From: Sisyra terminalis | Taxonomy: Eukaryota; Arthropoda; Insecta; Neuroptera; Sisyridae | Assembly (NCBI GenBank): GCA_958496175.1 | Contig: OY292280.1 | Span: 8,494,001 to 8,558,000 of the forward strand | DNA: 64,000 nucleotides | Reading direction: 5' to 3' | Part shown: positions 1-10,685 of the stretch, piece by piece | Numbering within the stretch: position 1 is the stretch's first letter | How the letters are laid out: the number at the start of each line of letters is the position of its first letter | Notes under the pieces: model-generated | Told to the model about the DNA's origin: nothing | The model's input: the letters and a program-made list of their open reading frames with translations, nothing else | Database searches by the model: none | Made by a program: the position numbers and the translations under genes

Positions 1-1428
1 AAATTGATCCCTCTAGACTAGAGAATAAACATGAAGAATTAAAATTAATTACACAATATATTATCTATATCAGGGCGCGTGCTATAAAACTTTACTTTTA
101 AATGTTTCGAATGGGCTTCAAACTAAATGTGAAAGTTTCGCAAAAGGAAATCTCATCAGCGAAGGGATGAGGTAAATAATCCCAAAAACGGGGTAAGGCG
201 TCACCGAAGGGTGACTGTGACGCGAGCAATAAAGTAACGCACAGGATCAAGAGATTTTTAAGGGCATGGGGGTGGCAAATGAGGTGATGGTTTGTTGGCT
301 TGTTTTCTTTAACCCTTGATTGTGTTGCCGCTCTTTTTTGTTTTTATTGACGACATTAATAAATTTGCGCGCAAACTTTTCAACAGTCGCGCATTAAGAA
401 AAAAAAAGGGGTGGAAACTTAAGGGATGGAAAAATTAGTGAGATCAATATGAAATATATAAACACTTAGATTTTATTTGGATGAAATAGTTGGGAAATAA
501 GGTGAAAATTAAAAGCTTTGAACTTTAAACACTTAAATTTAAGTTGCATTAAGTTTTTATGGGGTAGTTTTTGATAATTGTAAAAAGGGGTAATAATTTT
601 TTTATGTCCAATATCAATTTGGGTGTAGCGAATGATATGGAGTGGGTTTTGATGACATCTCAATTCCGTTCTGTCGTCGATACCTTTTTTACTATTTGCA
701 CCCCTTTCCACCCCCAATGCGGGTGCCATTCTCGATTGTTACGACAAGAGCTTTTCCGTGCACTCCTGTCGCCTGCGTTATTTGTCCGGTACTTTTAGAA
801 TGAAGTGATAAAATTCGAGGTATGAGAATCATTTCGTCGTTTCGCCACACTGATCAACCCTTACGACTCACATGTGAGTGCCAAGGGATGAGGGTGGTAA
901 CGTGAAACGTGGGTTTTCTAGTGAATACGTTTCGGGGGATTTGAAATATCCGGTCGAAACGTCGTACTGATTTAATTTCGAGTTCGATATTGTCCACTTG
1001 TAATAGGGGAGGTTTTTATATATACTATATAATGGTATTTATTTCACCCCCACTTTTAACACTTTTGATTTTTCACAAACGACTTTAACTTTTCCATTCT
1101 CTTTCAACTATCTTACGTGTCACACTAAACAGTCCATCCGAAAATTTGTTACAAAGTTTTCCATTTTCTTCATTTCCTTTATATTTTCTCAAAAAATTAA
1201 AAACCATCAAAAATCACCAAAAATTTTCCGACCGAAATTTATGAGGAAAATATAGGCGTTAGCTTTTATAAGCAATTATCATTTAAAAACAGTACAAACA
1301 ATTTAATGTCCCACTAATATTTACCAATAGGCGATTAGGGGAAAACATTTGTGGGAACATTGTTAATGGTGGTATAAAAAAGTTGGCAAGTATTTCGTTT
1401 TGGGGTAAAATTCAACTCTTTTTTCCAG
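1..1428. other. gene-free stretch
   Basis: No convincing exon or recognised repeat was found here. The part from about 650 to 800 is richer in G+C and holds a short open frame on the + strand, but with no splice context or recognisable domain. Three AAGGGATG octamers occur at 162, 421 and 883. I read this as intron or intergenic DNA. Confidence 0.5.
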
Positions 1429-1482
1429 CATGCCAGTGGCCACAAGAACACTTTTAATGAAGTCCTTTGCATTTTAATCGTT
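1429..1482 (+). CDS. possible 54-bp microexon
   Basis: A 54-bp block sits between a strong pyrimidine-tract acceptor (CTCTTTTTTCCAG, AG at 1427-1428) and a perfect GTAAGT donor at 1483. The frame starting at its first base is open for exactly 18 codons (begins HASGHKNTFNEV), so the exon would be phase 0 at both ends, the same phase as the better exon at 3790. A second frame also starts with ATG but stops inside the block. No domain can be recognised in 18 residues. The splice sites are the only evidence, and chance pairs of this quality do occur in 64 kb. If real it could belong to the same transcript as the 3790 exon. Confidence 0.17.
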
Positions 1483-1770
1483 GTAAGTAGATTTTAATGA
1501 AGCGGACTTAAAGCTTGTTATTTATCATCCCTTAGGAGTTGCCATGGTCGCCACCATCCGTTCCCTAATTAGCACGTATTGTTTTCTTAAGTCACGTGGA
1601 CATGACAAGTCTGGAACACATCCCTGGATTATCAACAAACAATTTTTTAAATTGCCCATGTTTCAACATATTTTTTTTTTAAAGTTTTAATGAAAGTTTT
1701 CCACAAAAACAATGGAAATATTTAAAATTTTATACCAGAAATATAATCAAAGAAAATTTACGGATAACAG

Positions 1771-2765
1771 GTTTATACAGTAAATATATTGTAGTCTTAT
1801 TTATTTAATATAATTTCGAAAAGTAAACGGCTCATGTGTACTTTAGCACACCCACAATCTGGCAATGTTGCATTTTCGACTTTGTTTTTCATTTAATTCG
1901 CGATTTAATCAGTCTATAATGAAAATTTAGCCACAAAAGAGAGAATTATACCATATTAGAATTAAATCATCAAAAAAATCACGAATTAAATTAAAAACAA
2001 AGTCGAAAATGCAACGTTGCCAGATTGTGGATGTGCTAAAGTACACTTGAGCCAAGTAAACCATAAACAAAAGCACAAAAATTGCCTTTTTTTGGACGTA
2101 TTTCGATTGTCAAGCAAACTTCTTCATTGGTCATCAAATAGTAATAGAACTCCATAACTACAATGTAAAGAACAGAAAGATTCAAAGTTCTCAGGTAATC
2201 TGACGAAAAAATTTGTAAAAGGAAATAAATGTTCTCCACAACGCAAAAAGAGGCTTGACTTAAAATTTTTTACTTTTTTATAAGAAATATTATGTATCAA
2301 AAATTACAAAAAACACAGATTGAAACAAAAGTTTAAACAAATGTAATTCAGATGTATTTACTAAATACGTATTTCGATTGCCAAGTCAATTTTATCAGTG
2401 GTCATCATGTAATATTAGTCGCTCCGTTACTGCTATGTGATGAGTAAAAAAGTAATCACGGATCAATTTCAATTTATATGTCGAGTCTTTTTATTTATGC
2501 GATATAGTTATGGAGAAAGAAGGGGAGGGGTAGGAGGGGTCCCCACTTTTTTTTCACCAATTTTTTTTCATCAATCTGTGATTACTTTGAGATCCATCAC
2601 ATAAGAATTCTAGGAAAATATAACTGCTAAGTGATGAGCCAGTGACTCACTGTTGTATGGTCTCTGAGGATGATTGCTTGGCAATAGAAATACGTATCCA
2701 GGCAATTCGCCATAAATACTTTTGTTCAAATTTATATTTACACTTTACTTTTGTAAATTAAATTA
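1771..2765. repeat. decayed palindromic hairpin element, interrupted
   Basis: Both arms of the hairpin family can be followed despite heavy divergence. Family words such as TACGTATTTCGATTGCC (near 2366), the CAGTGGTCATCA block (near 2396) and, inverted, GATTGCTTGGCAAT (near 2675) lie about a G-rich centre near 2520-2560. The left part also contains another copy of the arm start at 2097-2180 and is split by a 225-bp palindrome at 1829-2053. Boundaries are approximate. It is one of the oldest copies in the window. Confidence 0.55.
1829..2053. mobile_element. 225-bp palindromic MITE with 8-bp target duplication
   Basis: Almost the whole element is one inverted repeat, beginning GGCTCATGTGTACTTTAGC and ending with the complement. 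Identical 8-bp direct repeats AAGTAAAC flank it at 1821-1828 and 2054-2061. The inner part carries the family word GCAACGTTGCATTTT and its complement. An 8-bp duplication points to hAT or Merlin type transposases, with no coding capacity inside. Diverged relatives are at 29490-29714, 29802-29960 and 58979-59203. Confidence 0.75.
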
Positions 2766-3789
2766 CAGAAATAAGACAATAATAGGTTTTAAGCAGTAAA
2801 ACTGTTTAAAGCTGGCAAAAAAATCTAATGGAACTTAAGGCCAATTTTTCATGCAAAATTTATAAATTTTTCTGTCCATATTATTGATAATTTCTTGGAA
2901 ACTATAAGTGCTAGAGAGACAGAAATCTTATGAAGTAATTAGATTTGAAGTTTACGGGGTAAGGGGGACTTTTTAATTAAGTATTCATTTTTTTCCCTCT
3001 GCTTTCAAGTCCGGCTAACTGTGTCAATTTGCCAGGGGTGGAAGAGGGGGAGGGTTAAAAATATTTTTATATTCATATGAGAAGCTTTAACTTGTATGAG
3101 GATTTAAATTATTAAATTTTTTATATTGATATGTATTTTTGTGGAAAAAATGCGTGTGAAGGGGTGGAGAGGGTTGACGGGGGGGGGGATTGTAAAAGAA
3201 TATGTGGTATCGAATTAAAATCGAACTTGGCTAGATAATACCCGATGACTTATATGGGAGACTTAAGCAGGATTGTTGTTGGGAAATTCGGGAATTTGGG
3301 GTTGGTGAAAACGTTCGTGGTAAATATTTAATTAAATTCGATTTATGACGTTCAATTGAGTCCCGCAGCCGCATCCCTTAATATCACTTTAATCTTAATT
3401 AATGCAGTGTACATTTGAATGCAATAAATATTTGCGATTTACATTCGATCGTGGCGAAGTTTAAGTCTTTTTTGTCCGAAAATGTTTGCTAGAGATTTGT
3501 TGGAAAATCCAGAGAAAATCCAGTGATGGTAAATATATTTATTGTGGTTATTATCAAGTAGTTGGGATATATATATCCCCCTAACGGTCATTTATTTCGT
3601 TTTGGAGGTCGGATAAACGCGATAATAGGCCATGTTTATCTGGCGTTCAGGTGCCAAACATCCCCCGACTTACCGAGATATAAATGTACCCCAATTTCCC
3701 ACTAAACGCTATATAAATGTATCCCGCAGGATCATAAGAAAAAATTGTCTCGGGATTTTATATAATTTCATTTTTTTTCTCCTTTTCAG
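2766..3789. other. gene-free stretch upstream of the 3790 exon
   Basis: AT-rich sequence with G-rich tracts at 3010-3060 and 3160-3190 and no convincing exon. The last 40 bases before 3790 are the pyrimidine-rich tract of a splice acceptor. It reads as intron. Confidence 0.5.
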
Positions 3790-3909
3790 GAAGATGCCGG
3801 GATTATGGACCATGCCGTAGATGGAGATGGTGCACTTAATTTGTCGACGTCGCAACGTCCCTCGGCTACAACCACCCCCAATGGCATCGACGCCACTTTA
3901 GACGATCAG
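3790..3909 (+). CDS. internal exon, possibly of a FoxP-like transcription factor
   Basis: The acceptor is a long T/C tract ending CCTTTTCAG (AG at 3788-3789) and the donor is CAG|GTTAGA at 3910. Only the frame starting at the first base is open; the other two stop inside. It gives exactly 40 codons, phase 0 at both ends, and base composition rises sharply above the flanks. The peptide starts EDAGIMDHAVDGDGALNLST and continues Ser/Thr/Pro-rich into an acidic end (DATLDDQ). It has no folded domain and looks like a transcription-factor linker. The pattern E-D-x-G-I...L-x-L-[ST]-T resembles, from memory, the stretch between the leucine-rich region and the zinc finger of vertebrate FOXP1/FOXP2. 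That identity is tentative: I find no zinc-finger or forkhead exon in the window. The exon itself is the best-supported coding block here. Confidence 0.6.
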
Positions 3910-5637
3910 GTTAGATTTTTTTAAATACATTTGTTATATCCTGGAATGTCCTTTCCAATCAGATCAAGTTTACCCGAAAAATGCAACCCCTCAACCCGCC
4001 AACCCCCATCTCCCAACCCCTGTTTCGGTCAGATAGGATAAGGCGGATTTCAGGGAATCGGGTGGAAATAAATGTTTGGCGATGAATAAAGAACGGACGG
4101 TCTTATTGAACCCTGAGAAGATCGTCGTGGATTGGGGTTGCACGTGGGGGGTTGGGGGAATTTGAATTAAGTGGTTTGAAGAAATGATGAAGGGTGCGCA
4201 CTGTCATTACGTTTGTTTCTTTTCAAACAGTATCTACAGTGTACAGCCGCCCTTAATCTAATGCACCTATTTTAATTGACAGGGCTTTATTTTCTTTCGT
4301 TGCCAATCCATGAAATCCATGGAGCAGATGTTGAGGAAATAAAATAATATATATATGAAAAGAAAAATAGCAGAAGAAAAAAGCATTCTCAACAACAGAA
4401 TATTCAAGTAACAATTCTATTACCGGAAAATCTGGCAGTGAAGAAAAACCAATTATCTTATTAGGATTTTTCAATAACATTTCCATTGAATTACATTCCT
4501 GGAACATTTTTTTTTTTAATATTTTTACTAGCTGATACCTGCAACTTCGTTCGTGAAATAAACTAATAATACGTTTGGTTTTCTCTTTACTAATTTTAGA
4601 GGGTGATTTTTGGTATTTGAACTTCATCCCTTATATTACTACTTGAATTATTCTACAATGGTTACTACTCGAATATCCACCTCGAATATAAGTATATTTT
4701 CTTACACGGTTGTGCCTATAAAGTATTTAGAAAAATTTTTGTACATATCAAGCTGAAACCCACAACTTCGTTCGCGTGGCACACTACATCAACACATGTT
4801 TTAAATCGAAGGAAGTTGTGTGTTGTCCATTTTTTGTGCTAAAAAAAAACTTTCGATTTTCTTTCGTACATTTCCCTGACTCAAACTCATTTCGCCAAGT
4901 AAAATAAATAATTAATGGCCACCCCTTTTTTTTTGCCAATAAATTTATTTACATAATTGGCGAATGAATAATTAAAAGAAAATTTATTTAAAACTTGTTG
5001 GAAATATTGCAAATGCAAGACAAGTTTGCGACCAAGGTGAGGCGTACGGGTTTGGTGAGTTCGGGAAATGAGCGCGGAATTGGGGTGGTGGAGGGCGGGT
5101 AGGGTTATTTTTATGGGTGGCATTTTTTAGATATGAGTTCTAGATACAAATCACATCTGTTACCTCGAAAAAAAAACACACTGTCTTAATTAAAGTTGGG
5201 CGCAATGGAAAATGTGAAAAATTTCCCTGATTTATAAATGGAATGACTTACAGTCGAACCTTATTAGAAAATAAGGGAATATCATCCCCAAACATATCTC
5301 TTTCCGAATGAAAAATGACATAAATATTACAAGTGTATAATATATTTTCTCTGGACTTTTTGAAGTTGGTGTCAAGCTAACAATTGTGATAGGAATATAA
5401 GGTCCATTCGATTTAAAACAATAAATTTCGTCAATTATTTTTTAAGTTTTTTAAATCGATAAACATTAAAGCATAAAGGGACAACTACTGGTACAAACTT
5501 TTTCTTAAATTTGTAAACATCTTCAGGCAATTTTTATAATGATATGCAATTTACTAATGCCTGATGAAGTTAATAAACTTTTGAGAAATTTTCCACCATT
5601 ATGAATCGAATTTTATTTTTTCGATGACTGATCAGTT
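3910..5637. other. intron-like stretch with old repeat fragments
   Basis: No exon seen. Two short + strand pieces near 4531-4565 and 4749-4785 share CAACTTCGTTCG, and a third lies near 6911-6946. A GCGACTTCGTCCGCGTGG-like word is common beside decayed retroelement ends in insect genomes, so these may be retroelement scraps. A 124-codon open frame on the minus strand (4253-4627) has no recognisable domain and fits chance. Confidence 0.4.
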
Positions 5638-5985
5638 ATACTGTTAATAATATGTTATAATATACTATAAACATAAACGTATTTATGACGTATTGCTCAT
5701 ATACGTAATTCGATTGCCTTGCAATCTTCGGTAACTGCTTTATGATGAGTTATAAAGTAATCACAGATCAACCTCAATTAAAAGCTCGGCACTTTTCAAG
5801 TTGCTCCCGAATAATTTGGTGATTGCAAAGAAAAGTGAGATCACCCTACCCTCCCCCATCCACAACTAAATTGCAATAAAGGCTCGCCCTATAAATTGAG
5901 ATCGATCGGTGATTACCATGGGACTTATCACATAGTAGTTCCAAAGCGATCCAGTACTATTTGATCACCTCAAAGAAATTTTGAC
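5638..5985. repeat. decayed palindromic hairpin element
   Basis: The left arm shows TATTTATGACGTATTGCTC followed by TACGTAATTCGATTGCC and the TAACTGCTTTATGATGAG block. The right arm shows the inverse of the CAATTTATAAG and GATCCAAACTACTTGATGACC blocks. Both ends are eroded, so no target duplication can be read. Confidence 0.5.
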
Positions 5986-6034
5986 TTATAATTCAGTCAA
6001 TTGGAAAAGTTGATCCACAAAATTTAAATAACTT

Positions 6035-6110
6035 CCTAGTGGACGAGTGGTTAAGGTGGTCGCTTGAAAATTGGTAGGGGTTGAGTTCGAATCTATTGAC
6101 TAGCACTAGG
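6035..6110 (+). mobile_element. tRNA-like SINE head, variant tail
   Basis: An A-box-like GGACGAGTGGTTAAGG is followed about 35 bases later by a B-box-like GAGTTCGAATCT, the spacing and sequence of a class II (Leu/Ser) tRNA-derived promoter. The tail after 6110 differs from that of the other SINE copies in the window, so this may be a second subfamily or a truncated copy. Confidence 0.5.
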
Positions 6111-7073
6111 AGCCCAAAAAAGGGTACCTAATGAGCGTGGTTGTTGCATTTGAGTAAAATTTTCTCCGAAATCAATACTTATAAGTTTTTCTTGTATTTA
6201 AATTTAGTTAGTTGAGATTGATGCAGAAAAGTGTTGGGAACGAGTGATTTCACTGCATTGGAAAAGAGCACGGCAATGGGGGAAATGATGGAAAAGCCGT
6301 TGATCAAACGTGAGAAAAAAAATCGGTCTCATTTGTAATTAGAAACTGGGCTGGAAAAACAGCTTAATTTCCAAGTGAGGAAAAACTTCATCGAATGCAT
6401 CTATCATTTGCGTTTGCAACGTATTTTAATAAATCACGCGGCACCCAAACGTGGCTCGAATTCCGAATTATTAACCCCCGTCCGTCTCCCTCATATTTCC
6501 ACCCCCTGACATGATCGTCCTTTTCGCACTCTTCATTTCTTATTACGTACTCGGCTACGTCTTACTAAAATAAAAAATAAAAAGAAAAATAAAAGAGCGT
6601 CTTGTCTCCTGAACCACCCGTCATTTTCATTCCATCGCCTGTTCATCCCTGTGTTCATCCCAAACCCTTATTTATACCAATCAACTACCCCACTACATCA
6701 ATTGTTTGTAATAACTGATTCGAATCTTTTCCCTACCAGAGTTTTTTTTCTCCTCGGCACTGACAGGACTCTGACAGGATTTTTACTTAGAATACCTCCT
6801 GTTGTATTTAAGGGATGATTTGACGGGAAATATTTTTATAAGTATTTGATTAGCGAAATTTAACAAAAGGAAATCTTTTTCCACACTGATGATTCTTCAC
6901 AGCGAATTTAAACTCTCACCATCCACTTCGTTTGCGTGGCACATTATTACTATATGACACCGATTTCTTTGTAAATGATGTTGTTCGTTTTAACTTTTTC
7001 AATCCTCCACTATCCATTAAGCATATGACAAAAGGCAATGAAAATCAGTTCATTTATAGAAAAAAAAAATGGT
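6111..7073. other. gene-free stretch
   Basis: AT-rich DNA with a C-rich patch at 6470-6510 and a short run of A/AAAT repeats near 6565-6600. No exon or well-bounded element was seen beyond the CACTTCGTTTGCGTGGCAC word near 6925. Confidence 0.4.
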
Positions 7074-7075
7074 TA

Positions 7076-7790
7076 AGGGTGGATCACCGTCAGAAAAAAA
7101 AAATTTTCGATTTTTTTTTCCATAAATGTCTTCTTATAACATTCAAGAATAACATGTTAAAAGGATTGGAATAGCTGACTAATGTATTTTCACTGATGAA
7201 AATTGAATAAATTGATAACAACATAAAAAAATATCTTAAAAATCTTTAAATGCGTTTTTCTCGAAATCAACTTTTTAAAACTGGGAGACAAAATTTCTCA
7301 GAAACAATCCGACAGATTGACTTAAAACTGGAGAGTGTTATAGTTCAACACGTCTTTTTGGTACTGAACCTCTGAAATTGGCCATACCTCCCCCCCCGCA
7401 AAGTGAGAGAGGGGGAAAGGTCCAAAAAAGGTCGTTTTTTTAAACTTTTTTTTCAAAGTCGCGCCATTTTGTGAATTTTCAACTTTTTTCGGATTTTCGA
7501 GGTTCAGTACCAAGAAGACGCATTACCAAAATCTACATTCTTTGGAAAATCATGATCCGACTTCCGGTTTCCGAGAAAACTTGTCTCCCGTTTGCCTCCT
7601 CATTTTTGAGGACCCTTTTTCAAAGTGCTGTAAAAAAGGGGGGAGGGGGACATATCGGGGCAAATAAAAAAAAATAGTTCAAAACTTCAACTTTTACATG
7701 CTGAAGACCGTTTTTTAATATCTCTAAAAAAAAAAATGGCAGCAGTTTTAAAAAAGTCATTTTTTTTACGTTCTGAAGGTGATCCACCCT
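7076..7790. mobile_element. 715-bp TA-flanked non-autonomous transposon
   Basis: Terminal inverted repeats of 13 bp match perfectly (AGGGTGGATCACC at 7076 and its complement ending at 7790), each flanked by TA (7074-7075, 7791-7792), as for Tc1/mariner-type insertion. A second copy lies in the opposite orientation at 23349-24048. The interior has C-rich and G-rich tracts and the word CGCGCCATTTTGTG. An open frame of 60-80 codons is shared by both copies, but it is short, has no transposase motif, and probably reflects shared repeat sequence. Confidence 0.75.
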
Positions 7791-9402
7791 TAGACTGAAA
7801 AATTGATTTCTTTATTTTATTTTATTTGATAAAGGGTAGTGCTTTGGGGTTGAGCAGCAAATTTGTTGAAGATCGTTTACGTAATGTTTGAATATGTGTC
7901 GTAGTTTAGTACGACAGCCCCTGGTCATTTACCGGTCGGCTAAGAGGGTTGAAAGGGGCTGCGGGGGTGGTTCGAGGGTTGAGGGTTGTGCATACGTTGC
8001 TTTTAACAAAAATCAACAAAGACTCCTTCGCATGTGTACCGGTCCAAATGAAACACTTGACCGATGGTGGTGAGTGTGATTTCATCCCTTGTGAAGATCC
8101 CGGAATACGTTTTATAAATCACCCTCGCCCATCAATTCATTTTGTTTCATTTCTTAAGCAAACTTTCCAACAATATGCAAAACATTACAAATTTGCACCC
8201 TTATGAAATAAAAATAAAATAAAATAAATATAAAGCGGGTTTTGCGTAGTTAAAAAAACACACCCATACACAAAATTTTCGTAACGCTATTTTAAAGAGC
8301 CAACATTGGAAATAAGCCGAAGCTTATTATAGATTACACCCTTATTCTTAGTATTTATTAAATATATGGTTGGCGAGCGATAACGTTAACGAAGAATGGG
8401 AAAATTCAACCCTTAGCGAACGTCTCGAAAATCCGTCCAATTCGCCACCTTACTGTCTATTTAAAATAGGAAATTGTAATTTTTCGACGCTAAGTTTAAG
8501 GGTTGCGATTTGACGGCTTGCGCGGTTAACAACCCCTGTCGACCGACTATTATTTTACGCTAGGGAAAAGTATTTTCGATTAATATAAGATAATATTTAG
8601 AATAATTATACTTCTTTCTTCTAAATCAACAATAATTTATTCCCCGAAAATGGGATTGTGTAGTTAACGAATAAACATAATATCGAATGGCTACCCCGAT
8701 GCCTCGCGGCTATAAGGGTGCAAGAACATATTTCTCAAATCTGTCAATATTTTGTGTAGAAAAAAAGAAGCAGATATAAATAAAATTTCATCCCTTTTCT
8801 CGCAAATGATGAGATTCGCCAAGGCTGTCGCCCCGTGTAAATGAGGGTGGATGACATAGGGGATGGGGGTGTCTTCGCAACTTTTCAAATTACGAGCTTT
8901 TGAAACAATTAATATAAGTGACAAAAGAGTTTTTTTTTCGCAATTTGACTGAAGAATTTTCGAAAAAAAAATAAGAAAACTTTAGTGCAAACGTATTTTT
9001 TAATTAACACACCCTTCCTGTCAACAATGTTTCAAACGCAACCCTTTTGTTTCAGTAATGAAGAATATTTTATTAAATCTTATTAAAAATTATCGAGTTC
9101 AAAGTATGTAACTCCCATAAAATTTTTCTTAATTGAACTAATTCCTGAACTGATAGATTCTACAAATTAAAGGTTGATTTTTAACATCATGACTTTTCGA
9201 TTGAGTGCATTCTTTATATGGTACTTACAAAACATATCAATGATGCAACAAAATTTTGTAACTTTCCTTAACAATATAGCTTCAAATACGTACTTCGATT
9301 GCCAAGAAAAAATCTTCAATTATCATCAATCAATGTTTGATTAATTTTTTTGTTATTTATCTTCGATTTTTATTTATCGTATTCATAATTGATTCAAGAG
9401 TT
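7791..9402. other. gene-free stretch
   Basis: A G+C-richer patch at 7888-8073 has an open frame that runs into a GTGAGT at about 8070, but its acceptor side is weak and no family is recognised. The rest is AT-rich, with hairpin-family words starting near 9285. No feature can be supported firmly. Confidence 0.35.
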
Positions 9403-9477
9403 ACGTATGTCGATTACCAAGAAAATATTTGTAACTACCATCAATTAATATTTGATTATTTTTTAAAAAATTGTTCT

Positions 9478-9631
9478 TTGCCGCTATTTTAAAACTACTA
9501 AGATCTTTAGCGATTCTAGAGTTAATAAAAGCACATGTATCTAGAAATTTTAAAAATTTGCTCGATTTGAAACTCGAGCCTAAAACTTACACGTTTTGGA
9601 ACGGCCACTTTGACCACTCGGCCACTAGTAG
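9478..9631 (-). mobile_element. tRNA-derived SINE, array copy 1
   Basis: On the minus strand the copy begins CTACTAGTGGCCGAGTGGTC (A box) and has a B-box region altered to GAGTTTCAAATC. Its 3' part carries the family words CTCTAGAATCGCTAAAGAT and TTTTAAAATAGCGGC. It is about 154 bp long, like the other full copies. Confidence 0.7.
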
Positions 9632-9824
9632 ACATAATTGATTATTTTATGTCTAATGGCTGTGAAACATTTATCTTATAATCATGAAAAATTTCATTCA
9701 TCAAAGATAATTACATGGTAATGAAAATACGTATTTTAGTTGCGTACAATTGTTGAGCCCCAAATACGTACATCGATTGCCAAGAATCAATCAGTATTTG
9801 ATTATTTTTTTTGAAATAGTTATT

Positions 9825-9978
9825 TACCGTCACTTTATAACTACCATCATCATATGCGACTCGAGAGTTAATAAAAGTGCATTTATCAAGAAATTGTGTA
9901 AATTTGATCGATACAAAATCCAAACCCAACATATACCAGTTATGCAGCGGCCACCTTGACCACTCGGCCACCAGTAGG
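9825..9978 (-). mobile_element. tRNA-derived SINE, array copy 2
   Basis: The minus strand reads GGTGGCCGAGTGGTCAAGG (A box) and ends with the family tail TTATAAAGTGACGGTAAATA. The B box is degenerate. Confidence 0.7.
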
Positions 9979-10164
9979 CTTATTTGATTATTTTATGTCT
10001 GATATTGATGGAACATTCGTCTTATAACCATGGACAATTTCAATCATTGAAAACAATTACTTGGCGATCGAAATACGTAATTAAGTAGCATTAATTTTTT
10101 TAAGTCTCATTTTTTTAATTTTTATTTATCAGCATTTGATTATTTTTGTATTAAAATTTTTATT

Positions 10165-10322
10165 TATCTCCATTTTATAACAACCAAGGTCTTAACTGAC
10201 TCTTGGATTAATTAAAGCCCGTATAATATAAAAGAGAAAATGAAAATTTGCTCAATATGAGAGTCGAGTCCAACATGTACCAACTTTGGAGCGGCCACTT
10301 TGACTACTCGGCCACCAGTAGG
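10165..10322 (-). mobile_element. tRNA-derived SINE, array copy 3
   Basis: The minus strand carries GGTGGCCGAGTAGTCAAAG as A box and the family body. The tail is eroded but recognisable from the stretch before TTATAAAATGG. Confidence 0.65.
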
Positions 10323-10458
10323 CTTATTTCATTATTTTTGGTCATGTAGAGTATTCACCTCATAATCAGAAATAATTTTAATCAGCAAAGATAGTTACAT
10401 AATAATGGTAGTTATCATTATTCAGCATTGGATTATTTTTTTGTTAAAATTGATATTT

Positions 10459-10590
10459 ATCATCGTTTTATGATTACTAAGATACTTAGTGACTCTAGAG
10501 TTATTAAAAGTGCGTATATCGAAAAATATTGAAAATTTGGTCAATTAAAGATTTGAATCTGACACTTAACAGTGTTTGGCGACTAGTAGG
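10459..10590 (-). mobile_element. tRNA-derived SINE, array copy 4, head deleted
   Basis: The body and tail of the family are present (minus strand CTCTAGAGTCACTAAGTATC) but roughly 25 bp spanning the A box are missing, leaving only the CTACTAGTCGCC start. Confidence 0.55.
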
Positions 10591-10685
10591 CTTATTTTAT
10601 TATTCTATAACTTTTGGAATATTTATCTTTGAATCATTAATAGTCACCAAAGATGATTACTTGGCAATCAAAATACATATTTAAG

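Larger units (their letters stand above)
9403..10685. repeat. tandem array of about 330-bp units, each hairpin-family arms plus a SINE
   Basis: Four successive units follow one order: an arm word of the hairpin family (for example TACGTATGTCGATTACCAAG near 9403), a reverse-oriented SINE, the conserved spacer word ATTATTTTATGTCT, then the inverse arm (for example ACTTGGCGATCGAAATACGT near 10060). The units diverge strongly and the fourth SINE has lost its A-box region. The order suggests a SINE sitting in the loop of a hairpin element that was then duplicated in tandem. Confidence 0.65.

Noticed and set aside
7471..7677. Open frame shared with 23418-23663 (minus), both starting MNFQLFSDFRG
   Set aside because: Both lie within copies of the same TA-flanked element; similarity reflects repeat homology, with no transposase motif and differing ends.
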